From: Anisodus tanguticus
Lineage: Eukaryota > Streptophyta > Magnoliopsida > Solanales > Solanaceae
Assembly (NCBI GenBank): GCA_034509755.1
Contig: CM067557.1
Location: 36,390,001-36,454,000, forward strand
Length of the DNA stretch: 64,000 nucleotides
Direction: 5' to 3'
Positions 31,501 through 43,500 of this stretch are shown piece by piece. How positions within the stretch are numbered: position 1 is the first letter of the stretch; each line of letters starts with the position of its first letter. A program made the translations under genes and the position numbers. Below the pieces are notes generated by a model. It was not told the origin of the DNA and made no database searches. It saw only the letters and a list, made by a program, of their open reading frames with translations.

Positions 31501-32183
31501 ATTTTTTTTCATGTAACATATTTATGGAAGCATCCAGATTTAATTCTTCTTCCCTAAATAAAAGAAAAAATTGGCAGTATCTAATATGAAACAAAAAGGA
31601 ATGAAAAGTGATAATTGTTTATTTTGCTCAATCTGAAAACTACGATCAATCAGTAGTAGCGTAGAGTCTAACAACAAAGAAAAGAGAAAATTGAGATAAT
31701 GGGGATGTAGGGAAAATAAATTGAGACATAGAATTAGCATTAGGATAGAAAATGAAGAGAATAATTGTAGATCCCTAATTTAATGGAATAAATTTAGTAA
31801 TTATCCCTAATTCATCGCTACTACTAATTAATGCTGCTACAATCGTGGAATTATTTTTTTACCATTGCCTGAGTTATGTTTTTTCCCCTTGTTTTTACGG
31901 AAGATAAATATTTTGTCCAAGAAAATAGGAAGTGGTTTTGTTTGGGATTGATTCTTGCTTAATTCTAGGGATTTCTTTGGGAAGTTGCTAATGTTTACTT
32001 GGTGTAAATGAAAATTAATTAATGCTGCTGCTACAATCGTGGAATTGTTTTTAACTATTACCTAATTATGTTTTTTTCCCTAGAATAAAAAATATTTTGA
32101 GAGACGAGAGGGCGAAAGCGGCTGTTTGCATTATACACAAGCCAGGCCTTCTACGTGATGCTGGAGGGGCTCACGTGATCACC
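31501..32183. other. Spacer, left part, with a 60-bp direct repeat
   Basis: Sequence around GCTACAATCGTGGAATT occurs near 31,832 and again near 32,027 with similar flanks. No gene is seen. This spacer exists only once in the window. Confidence 0.5.
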
Positions 32184-32899
32184 GGTGTACATGGTTTGGA
32201 TAAACTCGAAATTTAAATATTTTGGATTGGATTTCAGATTTAATTTTTAAAATTTTTAGATTTTGGATCGGATTTTAGATTAGGAATTTCAGATTTTTGA
32301 ATATCCGAAAATCGGATTTTTATATCTTATTTTTAGACTACCCCACTATCCATTAATATATTAGCTCATTAATTAAGTCAAATATACCATACTCATTACC
32401 CATCAACCCCTATATTCAAAAATTTACTAAGTTCAATATGTTTGGATTTGTTAATTTTAAAGGTCACTACTTTTTAGATTTCTTTTTTATTTTCATTGTC
32501 AATATATATTCTATGTATAGGATAATTTTATTAAATTTGCTTGTTCATTCATGGACTAGTACTGCTTCTGTTTCATTCTTGGCAATGATTTTATTGTTTG
32601 TATGAATATTTTATTTATATGATTGCGATAGCAACGAGTAACTATATATTAAGGCAATTTGGTATAAATATTTTATTTGATTATTCATTTTGTAAGAAGG
32701 ACAAAAAGAAGCAATTCAACTTATAAGCTGAACCAAAAATCTGAATTATCCAAACCGATTTAACCTAAACCCAACTCAAAAAATCCTATCCAATCCGAAC
32801 ATATTTGAATCGGATTCGGATCAATGTTGCGAAATCAGAAAATCAAAATTATAATTCGAAATGTGCTAAACCCGATCCAAACCTCCCGATGAACATGCC
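32184..32899. mobile_element. Possible non-autonomous DNA transposon
   Basis: The left end GGTGTACATGGTTTGGAT and the complement of the right end (GGCATGTTCATC...GGTTTGGAT) form a loose inverted repeat. Inside both ends run GGATT/AATCC-rich subterminal motifs. The layout resembles non-autonomous hAT-type elements, but no target duplication was found. Confidence 0.35.
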
Positions 32900-32943
32900 T
32901 ATTCAAGCCCAACCTACTCTATCCGATCGTGGGTCACAACACG

Positions 32944-33199
32944 CACTACTAGAAATAATGGTTTTTTCCATCTATATTTGGTGGAAATTTGTGTTCTATA
33001 AAATACGATATTTTTACCTCATTTCCATCGAATTTCTCACTAAAAAGCGTATGATGCGAAATAAATTCTCATTAAAACGCTGAGAAATTCATAATTTTTT
33101 TTTGTGTAAAATCAATACTATTTATGTTTTTTTTTTACTGGCATTCAGTAGGAATGAATATTTTTTCGTGAAGAGGGAAAAAGTGATATTTTAGTAGTG
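32944..33199. mobile_element. CACTA MITE in the spacer
   Basis: The 256-bp element begins CACTACTAGAAATAATGG and ends ATATTTTAGTAGTG. A 3-bp duplication ACG lies on both sides (32,941-32,943 and 33,200-33,202). Ends and TSD length are diagnostic of CACTA (En/Spm); it is non-coding. Confidence 0.85.
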
Positions 33200-33202
33200 A
33201 CG

Positions 33203-33857
33203 CATTCACGAAGGCCATCAGGTTACGTTTTGGAGTTTCCTTTATCGGCAAGGAAGAGTGCTCATTCATAGAACGATATAGATGCACTGAATTAAGGAAA
33301 TTTTTGGTCTGGGTAAACTATTTCACTGGGAAGAGAGTACTCATTCACAACTTTTTTTGGGTCTTTTTCTTCTTCACACATACGTGGAAGATATAGAGAA
33401 TTGAGCATTTTTTGTCACTGTTAATACAAACGACAGAGACATCATTTTTCCATGATAGAACGGCCCATTTTTTCTTAAAACCAAAAACTATGATATTTCC
33501 TTCTTCAAACAATCACAGTAAATCGCGATGACAATACTTTCGTTGATTCCAAACAAATTGATCGTTTGTTGCTGATTTCTGTTTTCACGCAACTTCATGT
33601 GTAGATAAGAGAACCGCGTAGTGTGTTGTTGATTTCAAAGAATTTAGGTTGCAATGGGATCGAAATCAATAGATTTAACAAATTTTGGTGAGTTGTATTG
33701 CTGAGAAAATATGAATTAATTAAAATGCAAGAACACGGAGAGAATGAAGAGGGAGAAGGTCGAAGAGAGAGAAGTTTGTATTGCTGAGAAAATATTTTGG
33801 AAGGGAAGGGCTTCGCACAACATAATTTTTCCAGATCTGTGTATATTTTATAAAATG
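33203..33857. other. Spacer, no recognised feature
   Basis: No coding sequence or repeat ends recognised. Confidence 0.4.
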
Positions 33858-33867
33858 TTACTTATGT

Positions 33868-34007
33868 AAGCTCCCGCTATGCGCGGGGTCCGGGAAAAGG
33901 CTAAACCACAAAGGTCTATTATACGCAGTTTTACTTTGTATTTCTGGCTATTTACACGGCTTGAACCCGTGACCTCCAGGTCATACGGCATGCCTAAATA
34001 AGCAACT
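33868..34007 (-). mobile_element. Au-type SINE
   Basis: On the minus strand it carries a B-box-like GGGTTCAAGCC, then TTTGTGGTTTAGCCTTTTCC and CCGGACCCCGCGCATAGCGG, the 3' part I associate with Au SINEs. It is flanked by a 10-bp duplication TTACTTATGT (33,858-33,867 and 34,008-34,017). About 140 bp and truncated relative to a full element. Confidence 0.75.
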
Positions 34008-34017
34008 TTACTTATGT

Positions 34018-34431
34018 TTAGTAAATAAGAAAAAGTATCTATATCCATATTTTTAATAATATGAATTCTTATTTAGGTATGCCCTATGTTGTGTGATCTT
34101 CCTCAAATTTAAGATGTCATAAGGGTTAGTAAGCAACTTTAGGCCCGTTTGATTGCTTGAATGTTTTATTTGCTTTTAATCAAATAGTATTCTTTTTGGA
34201 GGAAATGCACCGGAGAATCGTTGTATTGGAGGTCGTTCAAGCAGTATGGTCATGCATGTATTCTGGTTTAAATAAAGATCTAAAATGCTTTAATTAATTC
34301 ATCTAAGGGATAATTGAACAACAAATCCGATAAAATTGGTGAACAAATTTTACAAGCTTAGTTAATAATGAAGATAGTATCAAATTTTATTAATCCGCCA
34401 ACTCTTGTGGTTAATTGAACAACACAACCCA
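34018..34431. other. Spacer, no recognised feature
   Basis: Non-coding sequence up to the hAT target site. It represents flank of the composite hAT not present next to unit 1. Confidence 0.4.
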
Positions 34432-35007
34432 GTTTCAACTAGGGGTGGCCAGTGGGTCGGGCTCGGGACGGTTGGGTCGGTTTTGGCGGGATTGGGTCGG
34501 GACTGGACGGGGGAAGGGGCGGGATCGGGTCGGGTCGGGTTAGGTGGAATCGAGATAGGCGGGATTTGCGGAAGTCCCGTCCCGATCCCGTCGGAATCGG
34601 GGCGGGATTGGGATCCGAGGCGGTTTTTTTTTTTTTTTTTTGCACTTAATTTGAAAAATAACATATATATAAAAAACTCAATAATAAAACAAAATAGTAT
34701 AATAAAAATATCTCAAGGGTTTTTTTTTGTGTCTCTTATATTATTTAATAAATATATGATTTTTTTGTAATACAAATACAATTGTCAAAATTGCAACTTT
34801 GTTTTATAGTCAAGGATGTCATATTTCTGGGCAGTTCAATTGGTTATCAAGGGGATATTTGGAAAGGATGTCATATTTCTGTATAAGTTTGCACACGAAC
34901 CAAAGAGCATATTCGATATCTACAATTTTTCCAATAGTCATGGATGTCATAATTTATCTGCACAAGATTGCACACAAACCAAAGACAGATCTGATATCTT
35001 TTAAATA

Positions 35008-35265
35008 CTTCTCTTTTTGTTTATTTTTACTTATTCATAATCTACGTTATATTGTTTTTTGAAAAAATAATAAATGAAAGTCTATTTTTCATAATAGTTA
35101 TATTAATTTATGTATAATTTCAATAAATTTGAGAAATAATTTGAGAAATGAATAATCAATGATAAAAATAAAACAAAATAACTTTTTCAAAATATATTAA
35201 AGAGAACAAGTAAAATTAAAATTTTGTTTTTTGCTTAATGAATAAGTAAAAATAAATGGAGAGAG
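35008..35265. mobile_element. Stowaway-like MITE in composite hAT, copy 2
   Basis: Counterpart of 1,821-2,078, again between TA dinucleotides (35,006-35,007 and 35,266-35,267). It was therefore present before the segmental duplication. Confidence 0.65.
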
Positions 35266-35599
35266 TATTTTTTTTATAGTTAAGGATATCATATTTTGGT
35301 TGCACTTGAATCTCATCAACAACTAAGGATTTAGAAAGAATTTAGCACTTGAATCTCAACTTTAAAACTTCAACAACATTCGAATATACTTAACACCTCT
35401 AATAATTTTTCAAGTTCATATAAAAATAATTGTCCTTTTTATTTTTTTAAATATAAAATAATATTTCCATTACATTTCGGGATTAAAAAGAAAAGAAAAA
35501 GAAAGAAACTAAAACAATTTTTTTAAAAATTAAAAAAATACGAAATTACACGTGACAACACGTGTATTTCACTATTTGCCAAATGTTTGGTTCTCTATG

Positions 35600-36201
35600 C
35601 CACATCTCATTCTCCCTCTAGTATTTCAGCAAGTTTTCATGTCCTTCTTCATTGAGAACTGCTTCATATGGTACAACACCCTGCAAAACAAAAATATCAA
35701 ACTCGCTAACTTGATTAGTAGTGGTACCACTAAACATTCTATGTCTAAGGCTTTCAATACTAGCTGAAGAAACATCACGTCTTTTTTGAAGTTGTGTTGA
35801 AAAAAAAAAGATGGTATGAAAGCCGGTTGGTTGCTAGCACTTTCTTGTTGGTAATGCATATACTTTTTTTAATTCATCTTGTATGCTAGACAAAATAAAA
35901 TGATGTGATACTAATAAAACATAATATTTTTTTATTAATATTTCAGTTGAGGTGCACTAATGGGTGTGTTGTCATCTACATTAGTGGGTGTATCATCTAG
36001 ATCATCGTCTAAATTAAAGTTTTCTTGAGTTCCAGAAAATAGCTCCTCGTCTAAATCTAATGGTATTGTAAGAAAATGTTCAGTATCAACAAAATCATCC
36101 TGTGTAGGAATAGGATGACTAGAAGAAGTACCCTTGCCCTTGTTGCCCCTACTAGAAGAAGCATGACCCCTACTCGTAAGCATACGTTTAAATCCTTCCA
36201 T
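35600..36201 (-). pseudogene. hAT transposase remnant, left half of composite, copy 2
   Basis: Reading starts at ATG 36,201 (MEGFKRMLTSRGHASSSRGN) with the acidic stretch, and the central domain is missing, as in copy 1. The C-terminal scrap (ASIESLRH-like, ASLIFLFC in a shifted frame) lies at 35,850-35,600. Here the ACACAGG of copy 2 is intact where copy 1 has TAG. It is still non-functional because the BED finger and catalytic core are deleted. Confidence 0.75.
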
Positions 36202-37162
36202 TATAAATTTATAATTATACTAACAAATAATTAAAATAAATGAAATTAAGTGCGCTAAATAAAATAAACAGACAATAATAATTTAATGAATGAACGAATG
36301 TACCAAACGCCGACGTGTAATCGAGAGGTTGAAAATTGAAACTTTGCTCGATGGAAGATCCTCAAGCTAGTTGCCAACTTCACTCCCAAATGAATAAATA
36401 AAATTGAATATTTAGTAGACAATGTAGACTTGTAGAGAGATAGATTGAGAGATTAGAGAGATTGTAGGAAGATTTGTGAGAAAGATGAAGAGAAAATGAG
36501 TTATTTATAGTTGGAAAATTGGGTTAAAGTGTAAATATAATAACTTATGAATTAAAAATAAATATTAAGGGGGTAGGGAGGGTTGGGGGAGGGGGGAGGC
36601 CAAAAATGGTTGTTGTACAATGGTCAAAATGTAAAATGGTTGTTGGTGCAACGGTTATTTGTGCAAAAGGGGAGTTTCGGGCGGGACTGGGACCGGGTGG
36701 GGCCTGGCGGGATTGGGGCGGGTCGGGACGAGACAATGTCCTGTCCCGGTTCGAGTCCCGATACCGCAAAAAAAATTAAAAAGATCGGGTTCGGGGCGGG
36801 ACCGGGCCGACCCGTCTCGATCCCGTCGGGTAAATTATAGGATAAGGATCGACTCTAGTCGGGTTCGAAATCGGGATGGAACTACGGTTGGTCCCGCCTA
36901 TCCCGCCTCAAACTCGGCCCGTCCTGTCCCGATCCCGTTTCCAGAATGTGGTTGTTGCCCAAATGACCATTTGCAATTATAGCCGATGGCAACGGCTACA
37001 AAAGGTCATTTTGGCCCCCAACATCCCATAAACCCCCCCTACCCATTAATATTTATTTTTAATCCCTAAGTTAGTATATTTACACATTAACCTTATTTAT
37101 CAACTATAAATATCTCATTTTCCTCTTCATTTTTCTCACAAATCTTCCTACCATATCTCTAA

Positions 37163-37178
<16 letters not shown>

Positions 37179-37234
<56 letters not shown>
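37179..37234. repeat. (AT)n microsatellite in hAT leader, copy 2 only
   Basis: About 28 AT repeats follow a CT-repeat. Copy 1 has only the CT-repeat at about 3,964-3,981. Confidence 0.95.
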
Positions 37235-37236
<2 letters not shown>

Positions 37237-37475
37237 ACAAGTCTAAATTGCACACTAAATATTATATTTTATTTGGTAATTTCTATCAAAGTTCAAAAAT
37301 TGGGAGTGAAGTTGGCAACTAGCTTGAGGATCATCGAGCAAAGTTTCAATTTTCAACCTCGATTATACGTCGGCGTTTGGTACACTTGTTCCTTCTTTTA
37401 TTTAAATTATTATTATTTAATTTTAATTATCGTACTTAATTTTTTTAACTTTAATTCTTTATTTGCATAATTATA

Positions 37476-39479
37476 ATGGAACGAAGTGGATGTTATTCTG
37501 GTAGAGGTAGTAGGGGTAAGAATGCATCTTCTTGTAATCCTAATTAATGATAATTTTACTTATGTAGATGAAACTGAATTTTTTAATATTGATATTAATG
37601 TATATGTGCAATCATTAGATCATGAGGTATATTCTGCATTTTCAACTACTGAATCAGACTATGATTTAGAAAATGAATTAGAATATAATTTAGATAACAC
37701 ACCCACTAGAGCAGCTCAACCTCAGGCTCAGACTGAGTCTCAAGCTAAAACTGAAACAAGAATCCCTCTTATTCTCCCTAGTATGAGAAGAGGCAAAAAA
37801 CAACGAAAATTAAAATCACATGCATGAGATTTTTTTGAAAGGGACATTCCTAATCAACTAGCTATTTATAAAATTTGCCGTGAAGTTTATAAATTTAAAA
37901 CTGAAAAAGGTCAAGGTGGGACAGGAGGTTTAATGAGGCATGTGGAAAAGGATCACAAAACAAGGTATAACCAATACTTGGCTGAAAAAACGGGTGTGCA
38001 AATGCCTTCTGAGTCGGGACAAGGTTAACATAGTGTCCCCGACCTTGTACAAGGTCGAATTAACCCGATGAGGGGGGAGTTATAGCTCTGAAATATGATA
38101 AACACAAAGATCGGGAAAATTTAGCAAAATTAGTTGTTGTGGAGGGTTTGCCCTTTTCATTTTCTTCCTCTCCTGGTTTTATTCAGTACATTCGAGAAAC
38201 ATATAATCCTGCTTTTAACGTTTTCCTAGATCAACTATTAGAAGCGATGTTTTTAAATTTGCGCATGAATATCAACAATATTTACGTTATGCATTGTATC
38301 ATTCTAATGGCAAAGTGGTTATTACTTCTAACATAGGCCGTAGTACTAATGGTAATGATTATTTAACTGTTACATATCATTGGATAGATCACAATTGGTC
38401 TATACAAAAACGTATATTAGCATATAAATATATTGATTAAAGGCACACTGAAATTTTTATTTCAAGAAATATTCATGAAATTAGTGAATATTACTGATAA
38501 AATTATGACTATTACATTAGATAATGCATGTCATATTTAGATGGACTCCATCTTTTCTCGATGGACTCCATCTTTTCTCGATATTTTTCATGTTAGATGT
38601 GCATGTCATATTTATAACTTAGTTGTAATTGATGGCCTAAAGAGTTTAAAAAACATGTCATGATTGTGAATTACCTTATAGGAAAATCCAGAAGAAGTTG
38701 CAACTAGGTGGAATTCTTTGTATGAACAATTTGTTATTGATCATGAGTATAGAAGACCTATAACTTTAGTATTTAACGCTCATAATCAAAATCCTTCGGA
38801 TGTGCTTGTAGATGATGATTGGGATAAAATTAGGGAACTTATTGTATTCTTAGAGAATTTTTTTCTAGCTACTAAGGAATTTTCTGGTATTTATTATCCT
38901 ACTATTTCATCTATGTTATTTTATATAGCTCTAATATTTTTGTTATTTAATGAATATATGAAAAAACCAATTTACGCTCCAGCTATTACAAAAATGTTTG
39001 TAAAATTAAAAAAAAAAATTCCTATTCCCACTATTTATTTTATTGGTGTTGTATTAAATCATACTATTAAAGTAGACTGTTGTAATGCCCTTATTGAAAC
39101 GATTTATGAATGCCTAGAAATACTTCCAACGGACCAACTAAAGAAGATGTTATCTCTAGCATACAGACACAATGCAAAACTATGTACATGTATTACCAAG
39201 AGAAAAGTACAAATAATCAACCGGCTTCTATACCATGTTCTTCTACGTCACTTCAGCCTTATAAAAAACATGTGGTTTCTGCTTCAAGTATTCAAGGCCT
39301 TCGAAATAGAATGTATAGTGATTCAAGTGCTTCACAAATTAACGAGTTTGATGTTTATGTTTTGAAGGGTGTTGTACCGTTCGAATCAATTGCTAATGAT
39401 CAATGAAGAAGACGACTACAATTACAATGAAATCTTATCCGAGGGAGCAGGAAGCGACGTTGAACAATTTGACCAATAA
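37476..39479 (+). pseudogene. hAT transposase, right half of composite, copy 2
   Basis: Same layout as 4,220-6,233: ATG at 37,476, early stop, acidic region, BED-like remnant, RNase H-like core pieces (NDYLTVTYHWIDHNWSIQKR at about 38,350-38,412) and the helical domain (SGIYYPTISSMLFYIALIF), ending in an acidic tail at TAA 39,477. Private lesions include a doubled ATGGACTCCATCTTTTCTCG near 38,541-38,580. The dimerisation segment is absent. Non-functional. Confidence 0.8.
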
Positions 39480-39924
39480 ATTTCAATTTCAACAGAAGAT
39501 CCTCAAGAGATTGTCAAAAAATTAGAAAAAGTGTGGTTGTATATGTAATTTTTTAATATCAATTTTAATATGTGATTTGCAACTTTTGAACAACGAAACA
39601 AAGTTGCAATTTTGAAATTGTATTAAAAAATCATATTTCTATTAAATAATATTAGAGGCAATTAGCCTTGTGATGTTTTTTCACTATCTTGTTCAATTAT
39701 TTAAGTGTTTAAATATATATATTTTTAAAATTAAATGTCTAGAAAAAAGTTTTTAAAAATCCCCTTCCCGTCCCGTCCCGTCCCCTCTGATAGCGGAATG
39801 TGGGACGGGATGGGACCACTTCCCGTCCCCCTCCGTCCCGCCTATCCCGATCCCGACCCACTCCACCGTCCTCTCAAATCCCGTCCCGTCCTATCCCATC
39901 CCACTGGCCAGTCATAGTTTCAAC

Positions 39925-40569
39925 TTTCAACTGGTAGTACTTTATGAGTAATTTGTACCAAATTTGTGCCCCAACCAACACAACTTGTGGGGAAAAAAAG
40001 GTTTTGTCAGCGCATAAGATCAGTTCGCCTCCACTCTATTGAAAAGTAGTATTCTACTTGTGCAGATCTCCCCTAAACTAAAGTGGGTGCCCATTAACTT
40101 CTTTCCCGAAAATCTTAAACAATTAATCTTACATAAGATGAACCTTCTTTCAAGGTTATTGGAGTACAGTTAAAAAAAATGGCATTGTTCTCACATAAAA
40201 TAAGTCAGAAAAGAGCGTTCTGTTTTGTTCTGGCCTGAGTTGGATGACAAGCCAAATTCCACCCTCCTAGATGCTAGTAGTGGTTAAAAAACAAAGGGCA
40301 GTAAATGAAACAAACTAACATGACACTTTTCTTATTACGAATGATAACTATAGAATCATCCTAATTGTAATAAAACGCAATTAAAATAGAATGTTATTCT
40401 CAAATGACGGGGGGAAACGTAATTAAATCCCTTACAACATATGGGATGAGAATTGGGATATGGATATACCATTAGCAATTGGCATAACCCGTAAAAAATA
40501 CTAAAACCAGAAAGTATTTCTGATTAACTGGATTAAGAACGTGGCAAGCCCACAAGAAGAAAATCCCTC
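39925..40569. other. 3' flank of adenosine kinase copy 2
   Basis: Matches 6,636-7,397 but with only one copy of the 75-bp segment and a short deletion near 40,107 relative to copy 1. No gene is present. Confidence 0.5.
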
Positions 40570-43500
40570 TTAAAAATCGGGCTTCTCAGGGTATGTGCAA
40601 CCAGGCCTTTGGATGATAACATTTGATGCATAACACCCTGCTTTTACACAATCTGCTATAGGCTTTTCTTGAACCAGCTGTGCAAGGAATCCTCCAACAA
40701 ATGCATCACCTACAAAAGTGTAAACACAAATTATGTAATTCCTTGTCTATTTATGATCTGTTTACCAAGTAAAATCTATGTAGTACAGAACGTGTGCAAG
40801 GAAAAATGTTAATGCAATTCATGCATGAAACGAAACAGTTAAGCCAATAAGTTAATTTAACTTTAGTCAAATAAATACTCTTTAGAAGGTTAACTAGATG
40901 CAATTAGGCAGAGTATAATACTTTGTAAACCTTGTGAACGACTTCAAGAGTTGGTATAACACTTAAATTTCCAAAAATTTATAAAACTTCATGAAAGTAA
41001 TTTTTCAGAAACAAAGAGAGTTTTATGGAGCTGCAAAAAAAATCTCTTATTTTCCATTTAATCAAGAAAGTTATAAAGTATCTTTTATAGTTTGATAAAT
41101 GAGAAGTCCAAAAATTTATAATTCTGGTTCATACCAGCTTTTGTTTGGATTTTCGACACAAGAGACTTAAAGCTTGTTAAATGCGTGAAGGGTGCAGTTT
41201 TATCAGTACAAAGGCAAACATGAGAGAATTTAAAGCAGTGGTTAATTTCTCGTATGGTCAATTTCACTTTTTCCACTATAATAGTAAAGTCAAAAGACTA
41301 TTTTTCCTCGCATTAAATAACTTAAACTTCATCCACTAACAACAATCAAGATTATTTCCGTCACATTAAAATAACTTAACTTCATCCACTAACAATAAAG
41401 TCACAAAACATATCAACCACAACAGTAGTCACCTTGAAGGGTAGGTTGGGCCATATAACAGGTAAAGTTTATTGATTTTGTTGTTATAGCGAGTTAATTC
41501 CGATTACGTTAATGAGACAAAAAAACAATTTTGTAACTTAAATTGTTTTTAGTTTAGTTACTTTAATGTGACAAAAAACAGTTGTGTGACTTTACTGTTA
41601 TAAAGAATAAAGATCAGTGACTACATATGAAATTAGCCCTTCAAAGTGAAGTACAAGTTAATCGGGACAAACATATATTTTCCACTAAATGTGTGGGTTG
41701 GTATTTGAAGTTTTGAACTTTATTGCAATAGAAACAAGAAAAACTAATATAAACCACATACCAGTACCATTGGTGTCGACAAGTTTCTCTTTTGGCAATG
41801 GAATTACAGGGAACAGCTTCACCTTCCCATCCTCAGCCACAACAACAGGATCAGCACCCTGTGTAATGACAGTGATCCTCTTGTGTGTTCCTGATGCCTT
41901 TGGCCACTGGGAGATCTTCAAAGCTATTTCTTCAACATTATCAGTCTGGTCATTAAAGTATAAGTTAGCTATACAACACAAATCCCAATAACTTTGAGAG
42001 ACCTGGAGTTAAGCACCCATTACCTCCCAGCCATGAACTCTAGAGAAGGTTCTTGCATCTGTCTCGTAACCAAAGACAAAGTCCATATACCTGAAAACAA
42101 GAGATACAAGTCTTGTTTAGTACCCTAAACATTCAAGTAAGCTTAAAGAGGTGGGGAATTGTCCTTACGGCAAGACTTTCTCTTGTTGATCCTTGAAGAA
42201 CTCACAGATAAATGGTGCTGAAAGGTTCATTGAGAAAACCTGCAGCAATTAGGGAAAATTACATGATTGTGTATTTTCACACTACAAAAAGCAGTTAAAC
42301 ATAATCGATGTCAATGGTCAGACCTTGTTATTGGAAGCTGCATGCTCAGCAACAAGTTGAATAGATTCTGGAGAAACAGTGAGAAAGAATCCAGCAATGT
42401 AAAAATACTTGGCCTTCTCCACTGTATACACATACACATTAGTTTAACATGAAAATTAGGCATCAGCGTAGAAAAACCAGGACTAAGGATTCCTACCCAA
42501 AGCCCAGTTCTCTGGTTTTTTCAAATGGTCGACCTTGTAACAGTTTGCAGCTGATAAGTTTGCAACCAGCGACCTGGTAAATCCAAACATCATCAGATCA
42601 TAAGAAGCATTTGAAACCTTGAGAAGACTTGAGATTATCATGTTTTTAACCTTTACTAATTGATTTTTTTTTCTTCTCAAGAGTTTAATTGTACAACAAG
42701 GAGGAAAGACACTAAGCAAATGGCTCCAGACTAACCCTTCACCATCAAGCACACAGACAGCACAAGTACCCGTTGGACTCTCATCCTCATAGTAGTGAAC
42801 CTAAATGCACCCATGTGTAAAGATCATATGAAATTAAACCCTCTTTAGCATGTTATACTCCAAATGATAGCAAGACAAAGGCAAAACGATGAGTTGATAA
42901 ATCTGAAAGTATTAATAATAACCCCCACCCAGGGAAAAATAAGAAAAAAAGGCCAAACAAGGAGAAAATTAGAGACAAAGAATGTACTTTAACACCAGCA
43001 TCTTTCGCGTTTTTCTTCATTTCCTCCCCAAACTTGTCCTTCCCAATAGAGCCCATGTAACTTGTTGCACCTGGAATTTGAAGCATCCACTGCAAATGAA
43101 ACTGAAAAGTTATTTTTCTGGACTAAATAGGACATGTAAGATTGCAAGAACCAAGGGAAAAACAAAAATGACAACACACCTGAGCTACTCTGATTGAGTT
43201 TTGAGTTGCACCTGCAATTCAGAATTGAAAAGACAGTGTGTTCAGTGTGTCCTGCTATCTTCAATGGAAAATATCATTCAAAGAATGTTGTTAAGGGATC
43301 AAGTGATGGAAATTTACCTCCAGCAATGAATTCAACACTATACTTGGATGTCATTTCTTCATACCTAGGATATAAAAAAAATTATCAGCATTTTGAATGA
43401 ACGAAGGCACAGGACCGAACTTGTTTCTTCAGCACAATAAGTTCTAGTGACTACTCTCTCTTCATGTTTGTATTCCAAACATACAACTATTCAACAAGGC

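Larger units (their letters stand above)
34440..39916. mobile_element. Composite head-to-head hAT element, copy 2 (complete ends)
   Basis: The 5,477-bp structure is bounded by TAGGGGTGGCCAGTGGG on the left and the complement CCCACTGGCCAGTCATA on the right. A perfect 8-bp duplication GTTTCAAC flanks it (34,432-34,439 and 39,917-39,924). Inside lie two hAT genes pointing away from each other: a deleted one on the minus strand (35,600-36,201) and a longer one on the plus strand (37,476-39,479). G/C-rich subterminal sequence sits at the centre and no inner target duplication is visible. The single outer TSD implies that both halves transposed together. Confidence 0.88.
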
